A stretch of 64,000 nt of DNA from DATHBD01 sp035296325 (GCA_035296325.1 DATHBD010000002.1:1-64000), one strand, 5' to 3'; positions 33,932 to 42,923 are shown, counted from the stretch's first letter. Notes: generated by a model not told the origin, from the sequence alone. Made by a program: numbers and translations.

Positions 33932-34789
33932 GTGTCCGATTCCTCGAAACCCGCAGACGAAATGCCCGATGAAGCCTTGTCTGCTGAGGACTTGTTGGAT
34001 CTCATCGCGCCAGATCTGCCTGGAGGGCAAAAAACTCTGCCCTCTCGGGCAACGCCTTCGCCGATGCACAACGCCGGTGAACTCCGGGCAGGTCCGGCAC
34101 TCAGGGCGGGCCGCGCATCGGCGCCCGTACCGTCCCCAATGCCACCCGCCGTACCGGAACCTGTGGTATCTCCACCCGCCCGGCCAAGCGTGGCACCCCC
34201 GCCCGCCGCGTCAAGGCCGAGCGGCACGGCCGTGCCGGGGCACAGCGGCACAGCCGCGCGACGGCACAGCGGCACAGCGGCGGGACGGCACAGCGGCGCG
34301 GCGGCGTTGCGGGTGGGCGGGCGATTCCAACCACTGCCCGGGCCGACCGCAGGCGTGGCGGCAGGGTCGGGAGCCGGGCGGGCGGCCATCATCGCGGTCA
34401 CCGGTACTCCGGTGCACGCCGTTGAGGCCGGCATCGTGCATGCGTCAATGGGCCAGCCGCTTTCCGTGCGCGGCGACAGCGGGCTCACGTTCGAGTACGA
34501 CGGCGTCCTGCCGGCCAGTGTCACGGTTGGCGATGGGCAGCGGGTGGCTGCGGGAGCGATTCTCGGCACCGTCGGTGGAGCTCGGAACTCCACAGTGGAC
34601 TCGCTGACGCTGGTGCTCGGGATCACCGACGGTGCGGGGGCGGAGGTCGACGCGGTGGATTTTCTCGTTGGCGCCACCGACCCCAATGAGTTGGGTCACG
34701 CCGCGATCGGTTCCGGGGCAGACGTGGATCCGTTCGCGCTCGACGAGGACATCGCCGCCGATTCGCCGGTTGGGAGAGTCACGCCATGA
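33932..34789 (+). CDS. Disordered protein with degenerate LytM/lipoyl-like domain, upstream of CisA-like gene
   Basis: 285 residues from GTG 33932 with GGAGGGG upstream. It has an acidic N-terminus (DEMPDEALSAEDLLDLIAPD), then a Pro-rich stretch with tandem HSGTA units (about 95-125). Residues about 145-235 resemble the beta core of LytM/M23 (GTPVHAVEAGIVHASMGQPL, LTFEYDGVLPASVTVGDGQR, VAAGAILGTVGG). The zinc ligands HxxxD and HxH are absent, so it should not be an active peptidase. No signal peptide, so cytoplasmic as written. The stop overlaps the next gene by ATGA. Function unknown. Confidence 0.7.
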   Translation: MSDSSKPADEMPDEALSAEDLLDLIAPDLPGGQKTLPSRATPSPMHNAGELRAGPALRAGRASAPVPSPMPPAVPEPVVSPPARPSVAPPPAASRPSGTAVPGHSGTAARRHSGTAAGRHSGAAALRVGGRFQPLPGPTAGVAAGSGAGRAAIIAVTGTPVHAVEAGIVHASMGQPLSVRGDSGLTFEYDGVLPASVTVGDGQRVAAGAILGTVGGARNSTVDSLTLVLGITDGAGAEVDAVDFLVGATDPNELGHAAIGSGADVDPFALDEDIAADSPVGRVTP

Positions 34790-36228
34790 CCATTTGCCCG
34801 CGGTGCCACAAGGAGAACGAGGAAGGCGCGCAGCACTGCGTCTCGTGCCGCGCGTACCTGGGCTGGACCCGCGGCCGGCGGGATGCCGCGGGTGCGCCGG
34901 CCGCACCGGTGTCCCGGCCCGCGTCGCCGGCCGCGCCGCCGGCGCACCCGCCCACCCGGTCCGGACCGCCGGCAGCGCCGCGTCCGGGGGTTCCCGCGCC
35001 GGACCGCCCGCCCGGAGCGCCCACCTATAACCCCCCGCCCGGCGCGCCACAGTACGACCCCCCGCCCGGCGCGCCGCAGCCGGCAGCGCCGGCGAGGCCG
35101 CAGACGGAGCGGGCAGCGCCGGCGAGGCCGGACACGCTGCGGCCGGTGGCGCACGACCCGTGGAGTGCGGGGAGCCCGAGCGGGCCCGTCGGGCGCGTGC
35201 CGGAGCGAACGATCGGGGTGCGAACAACCGCTCAGCCGCAGCGGATCGCGCCACGTTCGCCCTTCGGCGACGTGGCTGAGCCCGCTGCGGCGCCGAATCT
35301 GGGGGCGGTCCTGCCGCAGGAGACGGTGGACGGGCCAACGCCGCAATCACCGTCGGGCCGGGTCGCGTCGCCGGCATGGTCGGCGCCTCCCGGGGCAGGG
35401 GAGCGCGCCTGCCCGCAGTGCGGTCGCGGTGTTGGTGCGGACCGGCGGTTCTGCCGCTGCGGCGCGCAGCTCACCGCCCCGCGTACCGTCTCCGACGAGG
35501 CCGAGGCGCCGCCCCGCCTGCCCTGGTACCGCAGGATCGGTGACTCCATCGGCACCGGCCGGGGCTTCCGGCGCGCGATGCGTTCCGCCAACGGCGGCCT
35601 GCGGGTGAACTATGACCGGGCCCTCGCCGTCCGGGCGCAGCTGGTCCGGGCCACATTCGTGCTGGGTGCGGCCGGCCTGGCAGTTTCCCAGCTCGGCCCG
35701 TGGGGCCCGGACCTTCGGGACCAGGCCTACCAGCGCATTGACCGGTACGTCCCGCACCGCTACGCCGCCGTGCCCACCGACACCGTCGGGCTGGAACCGG
35801 CGGCCAATCCGGTACCCGGGTTCGATGTCGGTTACGCCGTGGACGGCAACGCCGACCGCGCCTGGGCCGCTCCATGGGTGCCGGCGGCCGGCGGAGGCCA
35901 GCCGTGCCAGCGTGCTGGCGGAGCGCCCGCGCTCACCATCGCGTTCCGCCGCCCCGCGACCATCGAGCGCGTCGTCATCCAGTCCGGGCTGGCAAAGACC
36001 AACGACAAGCGGACGTTGCAGTTCCGCCCGCGCCAGGTCGACCTGCTGTTCTCCGACGGCACCTGCGCGGAGGCGACACTGACCGATGACGCCGGCCCGC
36101 AGACGATCACCGTGAAGGCGACGGACGTGGCGCATGCCCGAGTAGTGATCGTTGACGCATATCCGCCCGCCGACAAGGGGGACGGCCTGGTCAGCCTGAG
36201 CGAAATCTCCTTCTCCAGCCGCCGGTAG
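34786..36228 (+). CDS. Zinc-ribbon, Pro-rich, single-TM, glycan-binding-like protein (CisA-like candidate)
   Basis: 480 residues. It has an N-terminal zinc ribbon (C4, C7, C18, C21), a Pro-rich disordered region (about 35-200), a second Cys cluster CPQCG...FCRCG (about 209-224), a basic stretch, and one hydrophobic segment at about 286-304 (ATFVLGAAGLAVSQLGPW). The C-terminal about 165 residues form a beta domain of discoidin/NADase-type glycan-binding style (VDGNADRAWAAPW, RRPATIERVVIQSG, VAHARVVIVDAYPP). Charge pattern predicts N-inside, C-outside. From memory, the Streptomyces CIS membrane adaptor CisA has this general layout, but similar proteins also occur without eCIS. Translationally coupled to the LytM-like gene. 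Confidence 0.65.
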   Translation: MTICPRCHKENEEGAQHCVSCRAYLGWTRGRRDAAGAPAAPVSRPASPAAPPAHPPTRSGPPAAPRPGVPAPDRPPGAPTYNPPPGAPQYDPPPGAPQPAAPARPQTERAAPARPDTLRPVAHDPWSAGSPSGPVGRVPERTIGVRTTAQPQRIAPRSPFGDVAEPAAAPNLGAVLPQETVDGPTPQSPSGRVASPAWSAPPGAGERACPQCGRGVGADRRFCRCGAQLTAPRTVSDEAEAPPRLPWYRRIGDSIGTGRGFRRAMRSANGGLRVNYDRALAVRAQLVRATFVLGAAGLAVSQLGPWGPDLRDQAYQRIDRYVPHRYAAVPTDTVGLEPAANPVPGFDVGYAVDGNADRAWAAPWVPAAGGGQPCQRAGGAPALTIAFRRPATIERVVIQSGLAKTNDKRTLQFRPRQVDLLFSDGTCAEATLTDDAGPQTITVKATDVAHARVVIVDAYPPADKGDGLVSLSEISFSSRR

Positions 36229-36232
36229 CGGG

Positions 36233-37054
36233 TCAGGCCTCGCCCATCACCAGGCCTTCGATGGTGTGCTGCTGCTCCAGCGGCGTCAGCTCATCGACGA
36301 TGCGGGCGCTGAGGCGGCCGCGGACCGGCGCGGGGAGGGACATGTGGAACTCCCGGCTGAGCACCAGCTCGTGACCGGAGTCGACAATGCTGGCTGCCAC
36401 GACGCCGACGATCAGCACCGGGCGCGCCGACGCTGAGACGTTTGCGGTGCCGCGGTGCATGGTCAGCGCCGAGCGTGCCGAGATGTCGCCGCGCTGTGGC
36501 AGCTTCGGCACGGCCATGGCCTGATAGCGGGGGTACTCCGACGTCGGCGGGAACATGCCGTGATCGAAGTGGTGTCCGGGCTCCCAATGCGTGCCCGGTG
36601 CGATCTCGAACGGACCCATCGCCGGCACCGTGTCCACCGCTGTCAGGTTGAACGCCAGCGAGGTGATCCTGCGGTCGGCGTACGTCTCCGGCGGGGAGCG
36701 GAAGTCGCGGTGCCACGGTTGGTTGACCGCACCGGGCAGCGGCACGTCGAAGCCGACCTCCACGACGCGGTGGTCCGGGCCGAGCACCGACTCGCAGACC
36801 GCGGTGAACCACGGGTGGGTCACGATGTCGACGAATCCCCGCAGGCGTTCCGGATGGATCGCGACGTAGTACCGGTTCGGGCCGCGACCGACCGCCCCGT
36901 CGGGGCGGGACAGCGCCTCGGCGAGCAGTTCCTCGAGGTCCTCGCGCAGCCGGTCGGCCCACTCCGGGGCGAACGCTCCCCGCAGCGCGACGATGCCGTC
37001 GGTGTGCAGAGCGTGGTGCAGCGAGCTGACGTCATAGGCGACGCTGGTTGGCAT
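36233..37054 (-). CDS. Phytanoyl-CoA dioxygenase (PhyH)-family oxygenase
   Basis: 273 residues. Fe(II)/2-oxoglutarate site residues are visible: HxD in NQPWHRDFRSPPETY and the distal His in ALTMHRGTANVS with a following Arg for 2-oxoglutarate. MGPFEIAPGTHWEPGHHF is also typical. PhyH proteins hydroxylate or halogenate small molecules in secondary metabolism and catabolism; no adjacent biosynthetic genes point to a substrate. It is convergent with the CisA-like gene, only 4 bases apart. Confidence 0.85.
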   Translation of the reverse strand: MPTSVAYDVSSLHHALHTDGIVALRGAFAPEWADRLREDLEELLAEALSRPDGAVGRGPNRYYVAIHPERLRGFVDIVTHPWFTAVCESVLGPDHRVVEVGFDVPLPGAVNQPWHRDFRSPPETYADRRITSLAFNLTAVDTVPAMGPFEIAPGTHWEPGHHFDHGMFPPTSEYPRYQAMAVPKLPQRGDISARSALTMHRGTANVSASARPVLIVGVVAASIVDSGHELVLSREFHMSLPAPVRGRLSARIVDELTPLEQQHTIEGLVMGEA

Positions 37055-37213
37055 GGCAGCGCTCCTTTCGCAGACCCTTTCGACGATAACGCGGCTGCCG
37101 GGACGGCGCGTCTGCGCGGCTGGGGCAGCGTGTCAAGCCCGCGCCATGTGTTGTGCGCCTCGGCGTAGCCCGGCCGTCACCGGGCGGCTGCCCGTGATCC
37201 GCACAGTGGCGCC

Positions 37214-38191
37214 ATGCGACGACACCTCCTGACCACCGCGATCCTCGCCTCGGCCGTGGCGACCAGCCTGCTGCCGGGCGGCGCGGCACACGCCAGTCCC
37301 GAGGGCAGGGCACACGCAGCCCGACCCGTGACGTTCGCCCTGCTCGGCGACACCCCGTACGGCGACGCACAGCGTGCGGTCTTCCCCGCTCTGGTCGATG
37401 ACATCAACGCCGAACCCGGGGTCCGGTTCGTGCTGCATGCCGGGGATGTCAAGAGCGGTTCGTCCACCTGCGACGACGCCCGATTCGCGGACCTGGCCGC
37501 GTTGCTGGACACGTTCCACGACCCGCTGGTGCTGACGCCGGGGGACAACGAGTGGACCGACTGCCACCGCACCGCGGCGGGTGGCTTCCTGCCCACCGAG
37601 CGGCTGGCGGCGGTCCGTGAGGTGTTCTACCCGAGGCCAGGCTGGACCCTCGGGCAGCAGCCGATGCGGGTGCTGACCCAGGCGAGGGATCCGCGGCACC
37701 GCGCGTACCTGGAGAACACGCTCTTTGTGCGCGGCGGGGTGGTGTTCGCGGCGGTCCACGTCGTCGGCAGCGAGAACGACCTGGACCCGTGGGCGCAGCT
37801 ACCCGGGGGCGACCTGCCCGCAGTGCGGCTCGCGGAGTTCGAGGCCCGCCAGGCCGCAGCGCTGGACTGGATCGACACCGCCTTCGCGGTGGCCCGGCGC
37901 TCCGGCGCTCCGGGCGTGCTGTTGCTGATGCAGGCCGAGCCGCTGGACACGCCGGGCTTCGCGCATATCCGGGCGCGCATCGCGGCCAGCGCCCGCGCCT
38001 ACGACCGGCCGGTCCTGCTGGTACACGGCGACGAGCACGTGTACGAGGTCGAGCCCGGCTACGCCGGCGTGCCCAACCTGACCCGACTGGAGACCTTCGG
38101 CGACACGGCGACGCAGTGGCTGCGGGTGACGGCGAACCCGCGTGCGGCGGAGGTCTTCTCCTGGGAGCCGCAGACCGTCCCGGTCGGCTGA
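37214..38191 (+). CDS. Secreted calcineurin-like phosphoesterase
   Basis: 325 residues from ATG 37214. The signal peptide is MRRHLLTTAILASAVATSLL-PGGAAHA. Metal-binding motifs: FALLGDTPYGD, LHAGDVKSG, TPGDNEWTDCH and VHGDEHVYEV near the end, which is the GDxH / GNH[DE] pattern with Asp-Asn-Glu variation. It acts outside the cell on an unknown phosphoester. It ends at a strong bidirectional terminator. Confidence 0.8.
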   Translation: MRRHLLTTAILASAVATSLLPGGAAHASPEGRAHAARPVTFALLGDTPYGDAQRAVFPALVDDINAEPGVRFVLHAGDVKSGSSTCDDARFADLAALLDTFHDPLVLTPGDNEWTDCHRTAAGGFLPTERLAAVREVFYPRPGWTLGQQPMRVLTQARDPRHRAYLENTLFVRGGVVFAAVHVVGSENDLDPWAQLPGGDLPAVRLAEFEARQAAALDWIDTAFAVARRSGAPGVLLLMQAEPLDTPGFAHIRARIAASARAYDRPVLLVHGDEHVYEVEPGYAGVPNLTRLETFGDTATQWLRVTANPRAAEVFSWEPQTVPVG

Positions 38192-38219
38192 GTCGGCCGC
38201 GGCGCCGATCACGACGCGG

Positions 38220-38250
38220 CAACGCCCCGGTCGATCTGACCGGGGCGTTG
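38220..38250. terminator. Perfect 13-bp hairpin, bidirectional terminator
   Basis: CAACGCCCCGGTC (38220-38232) pairs with 38238-38250 around the loop GATCT, between convergent genes ending at 38191 and 38265. Confidence 0.85.
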
Positions 38251-38264
38251 CGCATGCCGAGCGA

Positions 38265-38849
38265 TCAGGGCGCGGCAGTCAGGGTCAGACAGGCCACCCG
38301 GGCACCGGCCGTGCCGGCGTGGCCGGGGTGGGTGGCGGTCGCCGAGGCGTGCAGCACCAGCGAGCGCGGCGGCGTGTGGTACCGCCACGGGTTGACCGAG
38401 AAGGACCGGGCCGATCCCCGGGCGTCGGTGAGCAGGTCGAGCCAGACCTCGTTGCCGGCATTGGCGAAGGCTGGATTCGTCGACGGTTGCACCGGGTCGA
38501 CGACCTGCTGGTAGTGCGGTCCGGCGGCAGCGGGCAGCGCGCCGCACGGGTTGACGTGCAGGTGCGCGCCGTAGGCGCGCCAGGGCAGCAGACCGGTCAC
38601 CGCCAGCAGCGTCCTGGTCCTGCGCTTGGACTGCGAGACGACGCCAAGCTCGGCGCCGGGAGGTACGAGTCGGTTGTCGTACACGAACGCGGCGCTGCCG
38701 ACCGGCACATCCGTACTCGTCGCCCACAGCAGCACGGGACGTGGACCGTGCGGGTGCGCCGCGGCGGCCGTCCCGCTCGACACCTGGGTGGCTGTGACGA
38801 CGGCAAGGGCCGTCAGCCCAGCCGCCATGATCCGCTGAAGACCGCGCAC
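38265..38849 (-). CDS. Secreted superoxide dismutase (Cu/Zn)-like protein
   Basis: 194 residues from GTG 38849, which has AGGGAG 5 bases upstream (GTG 38855 and ATG 38828 are alternatives). A signal peptide (MAAGLTALAVVTATQVSSGTAAA) precedes the domain. GAHLHVNPCGALPAAAGPHY carries the His-x-His copper ligands, the disulfide Cys and a further His, and the C-terminus LHASATATHPGHAGTAGARV continues to ACL. This follows the Cu/Zn SOD plan (GxHxH, GxxGARxAC), but the zinc loop is short and some ligands may be missing, so activity is uncertain. Confidence 0.75.
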   Translation of the reverse strand: MRGLQRIMAAGLTALAVVTATQVSSGTAAAAHPHGPRPVLLWATSTDVPVGSAAFVYDNRLVPPGAELGVVSQSKRRTRTLLAVTGLLPWRAYGAHLHVNPCGALPAAAGPHYQQVVDPVQPSTNPAFANAGNEVWLDLLTDARGSARSFSVNPWRYHTPPRSLVLHASATATHPGHAGTAGARVACLTLTAAP

Positions 38850-38987
38850 TGGCACTCCCTGCCCTGCGAGTGGCCCGGTTGGCCGCTGCGATGGCGGTGA
38901 CGCTACCGCTGCCGCGGTCCGATGATCAGCGCAACGCGTAGGGCCCGCCCATACGGGTGATCAGGCAAATCCCTCCCGGACGGCCGC

Positions 38988-40859
38988 TCAGGGGCCGCAG
39001 ATGAACCGGGGCTCCGCGTCGTAGCGCCACGTGAACTTCTCCCGCTTTACCTCCCGGCCGTCCTTGCGGATGATCCGGTAGGCATCCTGGGCAAAGCCCT
39101 GGGCCCCCGCGGCCGAGATGCAACTGGGGCCGGCCGGAAGGCGGACCACCTGCGGCTGGGTGATGTTGCGACGAGCGCTCCACTCGGTGGACACGCTGTC
39201 GTACACCTTCGTGCTCCACATCGAGACGGTGATCGAGTTCGCCGTCCACGAGGTCTTGATGACGACGCCGTGGGGCGTGTTGTTCCGGAACTTCATGTCC
39301 AGGTTGGGGTAGAAGATCGTGGACTCGATGACGGCCGGGTAGCGCTGGAAGTAGTACGAGTGCGGGGTGTGCTCGATGTCCTCCAGGCCGGCGTAGTACG
39401 CGGCGTTGAACAGGGTCGTAGTGAACTGCGAGACACCGCCGCCCACGCCGGGGACGAGCTTGCCGTCGAGGATGACCGGCGCGTCCTTGTACCCCTGGGC
39501 GTAGCTGCGCTCCCCGGTGTGCTTGTTGAGTGAGAAGATCTCACCCGGCCGGACCAGTGCGCCATCCACCTCCTTCGCCGCCTGCACGATGTTCTGGCTG
39601 CGGGCCGAGCCGAGGCCACCGGTGAAGTTCGTGGTGAACGTGGAGACCCGTTCCTTGATCCCGAGCGCGGTGGCCTGTTCGGTGCTGACCTTCGGCGGAG
39701 TGGTCTTCATAGTGCCGGTGAGCTCGCGGCCCTCGGTCTTCGGCAGCACCGGCAGCAGCGCGGTGCTGAGCGCGGCGGTGTCCAGCGTGCGGCCCTCGAC
39801 GCTCGGCGTGACCTTGGGGCCTGTGCCGTCGACGGCGACGGTCGCGTCCTTGGGCTTCGACTCCAGTTGGGCCAACCGGTCGCCGAGCCCGTCGCGCAGC
39901 TTCGCCTCGTCCACCCGCGGGGTGATCCGGCCGGCCTCGTCCGACGTCAGGACCAGGCTCGCCGCGATGGCGGCCGGCGGGATGGCCATCGCGCCGTTCG
40001 GCGTGGTCACCGTCACCGGGCCGGCGACCGCGGGCCTGGCCAACTCGGCCACCAGCCGGTCGACCTCCTCGGCGGTCGTCGCCGGGTTGACCTCGACCAG
40101 CGGCACGGGCACCGGCTGGACTCGCAGCCAGCCGTCGCGCAGGGCCTGTGCAGCGCGCTCGGCGTCCAGCCTGCGCCCCGGCTTGGGATAAACCGGCTTC
40201 GGTGTCGTGCCGTCGAAGGTGATGGCCGGTAGGACCATCGTCTGCTCGTCCCGGCCCGCCGTCTGCCGCAGCGCCGCGTCCAGTCGCGCGGCGTCCACCG
40301 ACACGACCGGCGCGACGGTACGGGAGCCGAAAAGCCGCCCGGACAGACCGGCCCGGGCGTTTGCCGCCGCCGCGATCGTGGCGTCCACGTCCACCGCCAG
40401 GCCAATCGCCGCTGGATCGAGGTCGGCGGTCCGCTCGCCGATCTGGATGGTCGCGGGCGTGGCCGTCAGCGTGTCGACCTTCCCGCGCAGGGCACCTGCC
40501 GCGTCAGCCCGGTTCCGGCCACCGAGGTCGACGCCGAGCACCTTGGTGCCCCGCGGGATGTCGCCGGCATAGGCGTACGCCGCCGTGGCGCCGGCGCCAA
40601 CCAGGAGTGCGACGACCGCACCGGCCGCCAGCACCCACCGGCGTCGGCTCCGCGCGGGAGTCGGCCCGCCCGCCTCACCGGGGCCCGGAGCGTCGGTGGT
40701 GGCGCCGGGGATGGCGACGGTGTCTTCCGGGTCGAAGCCGTCGGGGCCGGAACCCCGCTCGGCGCCCCACCCTCGGGGGGCGGGCACGGGAACGGTCGCC
40801 GGGTCCGCCGGCCGGTTGGCGTGGTCAGCGGGCGACCGCGCTTCGCCGTACAGACTCAT
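38988..40859 (-). CDS. VanW-family membrane protein
   Basis: 623 residues. A disordered cytoplasmic N-terminus is followed by a TM segment at about 75-98 (RRWVLAAGAVVALLVGAGAT), then two PG-binding-4-like modules (about 105-400, with repeated DLDPAAIGLAVD and TITPRVDEAKL-type strands). The C-terminus is a VanW domain: TTNFTGGLGSARSQNIVQAA, GEIFSLNKHTGERSYAQGY, GGGVSQFTTTLFNAAYYAGL, FYPNLDMKFRNNTPHGV. VanW proteins occur with glycopeptide resistance and in many cell walls; the biochemical function is unknown. The start has GAGG upstream. Confidence 0.92.
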   Translation of the reverse strand: MSLYGEARSPADHANRPADPATVPVPAPRGWGAERGSGPDGFDPEDTVAIPGATTDAPGPGEAGGPTPARSRRRWVLAAGAVVALLVGAGATAAYAYAGDIPRGTKVLGVDLGGRNRADAAGALRGKVDTLTATPATIQIGERTADLDPAAIGLAVDVDATIAAAANARAGLSGRLFGSRTVAPVVSVDAARLDAALRQTAGRDEQTMVLPAITFDGTTPKPVYPKPGRRLDAERAAQALRDGWLRVQPVPVPLVEVNPATTAEEVDRLVAELARPAVAGPVTVTTPNGAMAIPPAAIAASLVLTSDEAGRITPRVDEAKLRDGLGDRLAQLESKPKDATVAVDGTGPKVTPSVEGRTLDTAALSTALLPVLPKTEGRELTGTMKTTPPKVSTEQATALGIKERVSTFTTNFTGGLGSARSQNIVQAAKEVDGALVRPGEIFSLNKHTGERSYAQGYKDAPVILDGKLVPGVGGGVSQFTTTLFNAAYYAGLEDIEHTPHSYYFQRYPAVIESTIFYPNLDMKFRNNTPHGVVIKTSWTANSITVSMWSTKVYDSVSTEWSARRNITQPQVVRLPAGPSCISAAGAQGFAQDAYRIIRKDGREVKREKFTWRYDAEPRFICGP

Positions 40860-40988
40860 CGGGCAACCTCACTGTTTGGTGCGCTGGGCGGCGAACCGTC
40901 CGCCCCGCCGCACCCTAGGGTAGCGGTCATGGGCCCTGCGCTGCAGTAACGGCCGCGCCGGGAGGCGCCAAGCTCGTACCCTGAGCGC

Positions 40989-41606
40989 ATGGCGAGGTAC
41001 TACGACGTGCACCCGGTCAATCCGCAGGCCCGAGCGATCCGGCAGATCGTCGATCTGATCCGGGACGGCGGCCTGGTCGCCTACCCCACCGACTCCTGTT
41101 TTGCGCTCGGTTGCCAGCTGGGCAACCGGACCGCGCTCGACCGGATCCGCGAGATTCGCCGCCTCGACGACCGTCACCACTTCACCCTGGTATGCCGCGA
41201 CTTCGCCCAGCTCGGGCAATTCGTCCAGGTGAACAACTCGGTGTTCCGCCTCGTGAAGGCCTCCACACCGGGCAGCTACACGTTCATCCTGCCGGCCACC
41301 CGGGAGGTGCCGCGCCGGCTGCTGCATCCGCGCAAGCGCACGGTGGGGGTCCGCGTCCCGGCCCATCCGGTGGTGCAGGCGCTGCTGGCGGAGCTGGGCG
41401 AGCCGCTGCTGTCAAGCACGCTGCTGCTGCCCGGTGAGGATGAGCCGATGACGCAGGCATGGGAGATCAAGGAGCGGCTGGACAACGTGCTGGATGCCGT
41501 GGTCGAGGGCGAATGCGGTACGGAGCCGACGACCGTGGTCGATCTGTCCCAGGTTGAGCCGGAGATCCTGCGGCGCGGCGCCGGCGATCCCACCCGGTTC
41601 GAGTAG
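40989..41606 (+). CDS. Sua5/YciO/YrdC-family threonylcarbamoyl-AMP synthase-like protein
   Basis: 205 residues. IRDGGLVAYPTDSCFALGCQ, then RIREIRRLDDRHHFTLVCRD, then KASTPGSYTFILPATREVP, RTVGVRVPAHPVVQALLAEL, and SSTLLLPGED are the YrdC-domain signature, in the shorter YciO-like form. TsaC/Sua5 enzymes make L-threonylcarbamoyl-AMP for t6A37 on tRNA. YciO-type members may act differently, so the tRNA role is not certain. Confidence 0.9.
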   Translation: MARYYDVHPVNPQARAIRQIVDLIRDGGLVAYPTDSCFALGCQLGNRTALDRIREIRRLDDRHHFTLVCRDFAQLGQFVQVNNSVFRLVKASTPGSYTFILPATREVPRRLLHPRKRTVGVRVPAHPVVQALLAELGEPLLSSTLLLPGEDEPMTQAWEIKERLDNVLDAVVEGECGTEPTTVVDLSQVEPEILRRGAGDPTRFE

Positions 41607-41629
41607 CTCCGAGCGGCCCGGGCACGAGG

Positions 41630-41663
41630 CAGGGGCCGTACCGCGCGTGCGGTACGGCCCCTG
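41630..41663. terminator. Perfect 15-bp hairpin, bidirectional terminator
   Basis: CAGGGGCCGTACCGC (41630-41644) pairs with 41649-41663 around the tetraloop GCGT, between convergent genes ending at 41606 and 41687. Confidence 0.87.
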
Positions 41664-41686
41664 ACCTGCTTCGACGTGCTGATCGG

Positions 41687-42841
41687 TCAGGCAGTTGCGG
41701 TACAGGTCACTGCCGGCGCTGCGTTGGTGCCGCTCCACGAGGCGATGAAGCCGGCCTCGGCGCTTTCACCGGCCGCGAGATCGCCGGTGTACCCGACACT
41801 CGTCAGGGTCACGGTCGACCCGTTCCGAGTGGGCGTGGCACCCCATGACTGCTGGATCTGTTGCCCGTTGGCGTACGTCAAGGTGACCGTCCAACTGCGT
41901 ACCGCAGTCGTACCGGCGGTTACCCGCAAAGCGGCCTGGAAGGCGCCTGGCCACTGCGACCCGACGGTGTACGAGGCGGTGCAGCCAGCGGACGTGCCCG
42001 GGCTGCCGGGGGTCGACGGCTCCTCGGACGGCTCCTCCGACGGCTCCTCGGACGGCTCCTCGGACGGCTCCTCGGACGGCTCCTCCGACGGCTCTTCACT
42101 CGGGCCCGGCGAGGTGGGGCCGGAACCGCCCGGGAAGGTCACGTCGCTGCAGAAGTAGTACGACTGGTCGAGGTGGCTTGCCTGCCAGATCGTGTACACG
42201 ATGTGGCGCCCGGTGCGGCCCGGTGCGTTCACATTGAACGTGAGCGATACCCCACCCTGGGCCGTGTCCCATTGACTGGCCGGCGTGTTGCCGATCTCGG
42301 TGTACCGACCCTCCGCCATGTCCAGGTCACTCCACTTGAGCGCCTGGGTGGTCGGATCGAAACCCTGCTTGGTGACGTACACCCGGATGTAGTCGGCACC
42401 GTGACTGGCCTGGTCGAAGAGGGTCACCGGGAAGGTGTTGTTCACCGGTGTGGCGTTCCAGTTGCCCACCGTGTCCAGGACGTTGTAACGGCCGCCATCG
42501 GTGCGTCCGCCACTGCACAGCTGTCCGTCCGGGATGGCGCCCTGGTGGTTGCCGGCCACCCGCTCGCGGAACAATCCGTTCCAGTTCCACATCGCGTTCG
42601 GGCTGCCCTGCCAGGCCTGGTGGCACATGGGATCCCGCGACGCCATCGTTGGGTCCTGGAAGCTCCTGCCTCCGGTTGCCCAATCCGTATAACACTTGAA
42701 GTTGCGTGAGAGCGGGCCCGACACGTTGCCGTGGGCCGACGCGATGCCGGCCGGCGCGGTCGCCAGGAGCAACACGGCGCCAGCCGCTATGGCCACGGCG
42801 CGGAACACCAGCGGCCTACGAAGGCGTGCGAACGAAGTCAC
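41687..42841 (-). CDS. Secreted AA10 lytic polysaccharide monooxygenase with CBM2
   Basis: 384 residues from GTG 42841. The signal peptide ends ...GIASA, so mature His37 (HGNVSGPLSRNF) is the N-terminal copper-brace His. The second His is likely in RVAGNHQGAIPDG (about 98). The AA10 domain runs to about 230 (VTLFDQASHGADYIRVYVTK, GRHIVYTIWQASHLDQSYYF, CSDVTF). A Ser-Glu-Glu-Pro repeat linker follows, then a CBM2 (TASYTVGSQWPGAFQAALRV, SWTVTLTYANGQQIQQSWGA, ending TCTA). Enzymes of this type oxidatively cleave cellulose or chitin. A -35/-10 promoter and a GAAAGTTTC site lie upstream. Confidence 0.95.
   Translation of the reverse strand: MTSFARLRRPLVFRAVAIAAGAVLLLATAPAGIASAHGNVSGPLSRNFKCYTDWATGGRSFQDPTMASRDPMCHQAWQGSPNAMWNWNGLFRERVAGNHQGAIPDGQLCSGGRTDGGRYNVLDTVGNWNATPVNNTFPVTLFDQASHGADYIRVYVTKQGFDPTTQALKWSDLDMAEGRYTEIGNTPASQWDTAQGGVSLTFNVNAPGRTGRHIVYTIWQASHLDQSYYFCSDVTFPGGSGPTSPGPSEEPSEEPSEEPSEEPSEEPSEEPSEEPSTPGSPGTSAGCTASYTVGSQWPGAFQAALRVTAGTTAVRSWTVTLTYANGQQIQQSWGATPTRNGSTVTLTSVGYTGDLAAGESAEAGFIASWSGTNAAPAVTCTATA
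42016..42099 (-). repeat. 12-bp tandem repeat coding the SEEP linker
   Basis: Six copies of GGCTCCTCSGAC (plus strand) and a degenerate seventh encode repeated SEEP units between the LPMO catalytic domain and CBM2. Copy number is likely to vary among strains. Confidence 0.95.
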
Positions 42842-42877
42842 TTAATCACCAGCCTGCCAATAGAGATTTGTGTCAAT

Positions 42878-42906
42878 GTTATAAGCGACACACCGACAAT
42901 TGCCAA
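42878..42906 (-). promoter_or_regulatory. Sigma-70-like promoter of the LPMO gene
   Basis: On the minus strand TTGGCA (-35, 42906-42901) and TATAAC (-10, 42883-42878) are separated by exactly 17 bases, about 37 bases before the GTG start. Confidence 0.65.
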
Positions 42907-42923
42907 ATAGCAGCACAGGCCCC

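Noticed and set aside
42016..42099. 12-bp tandem repeat as a regulatory iteron
   Set aside because: It lies within the LPMO coding region and codes the SEEP linker, so it is explained as protein sequence.
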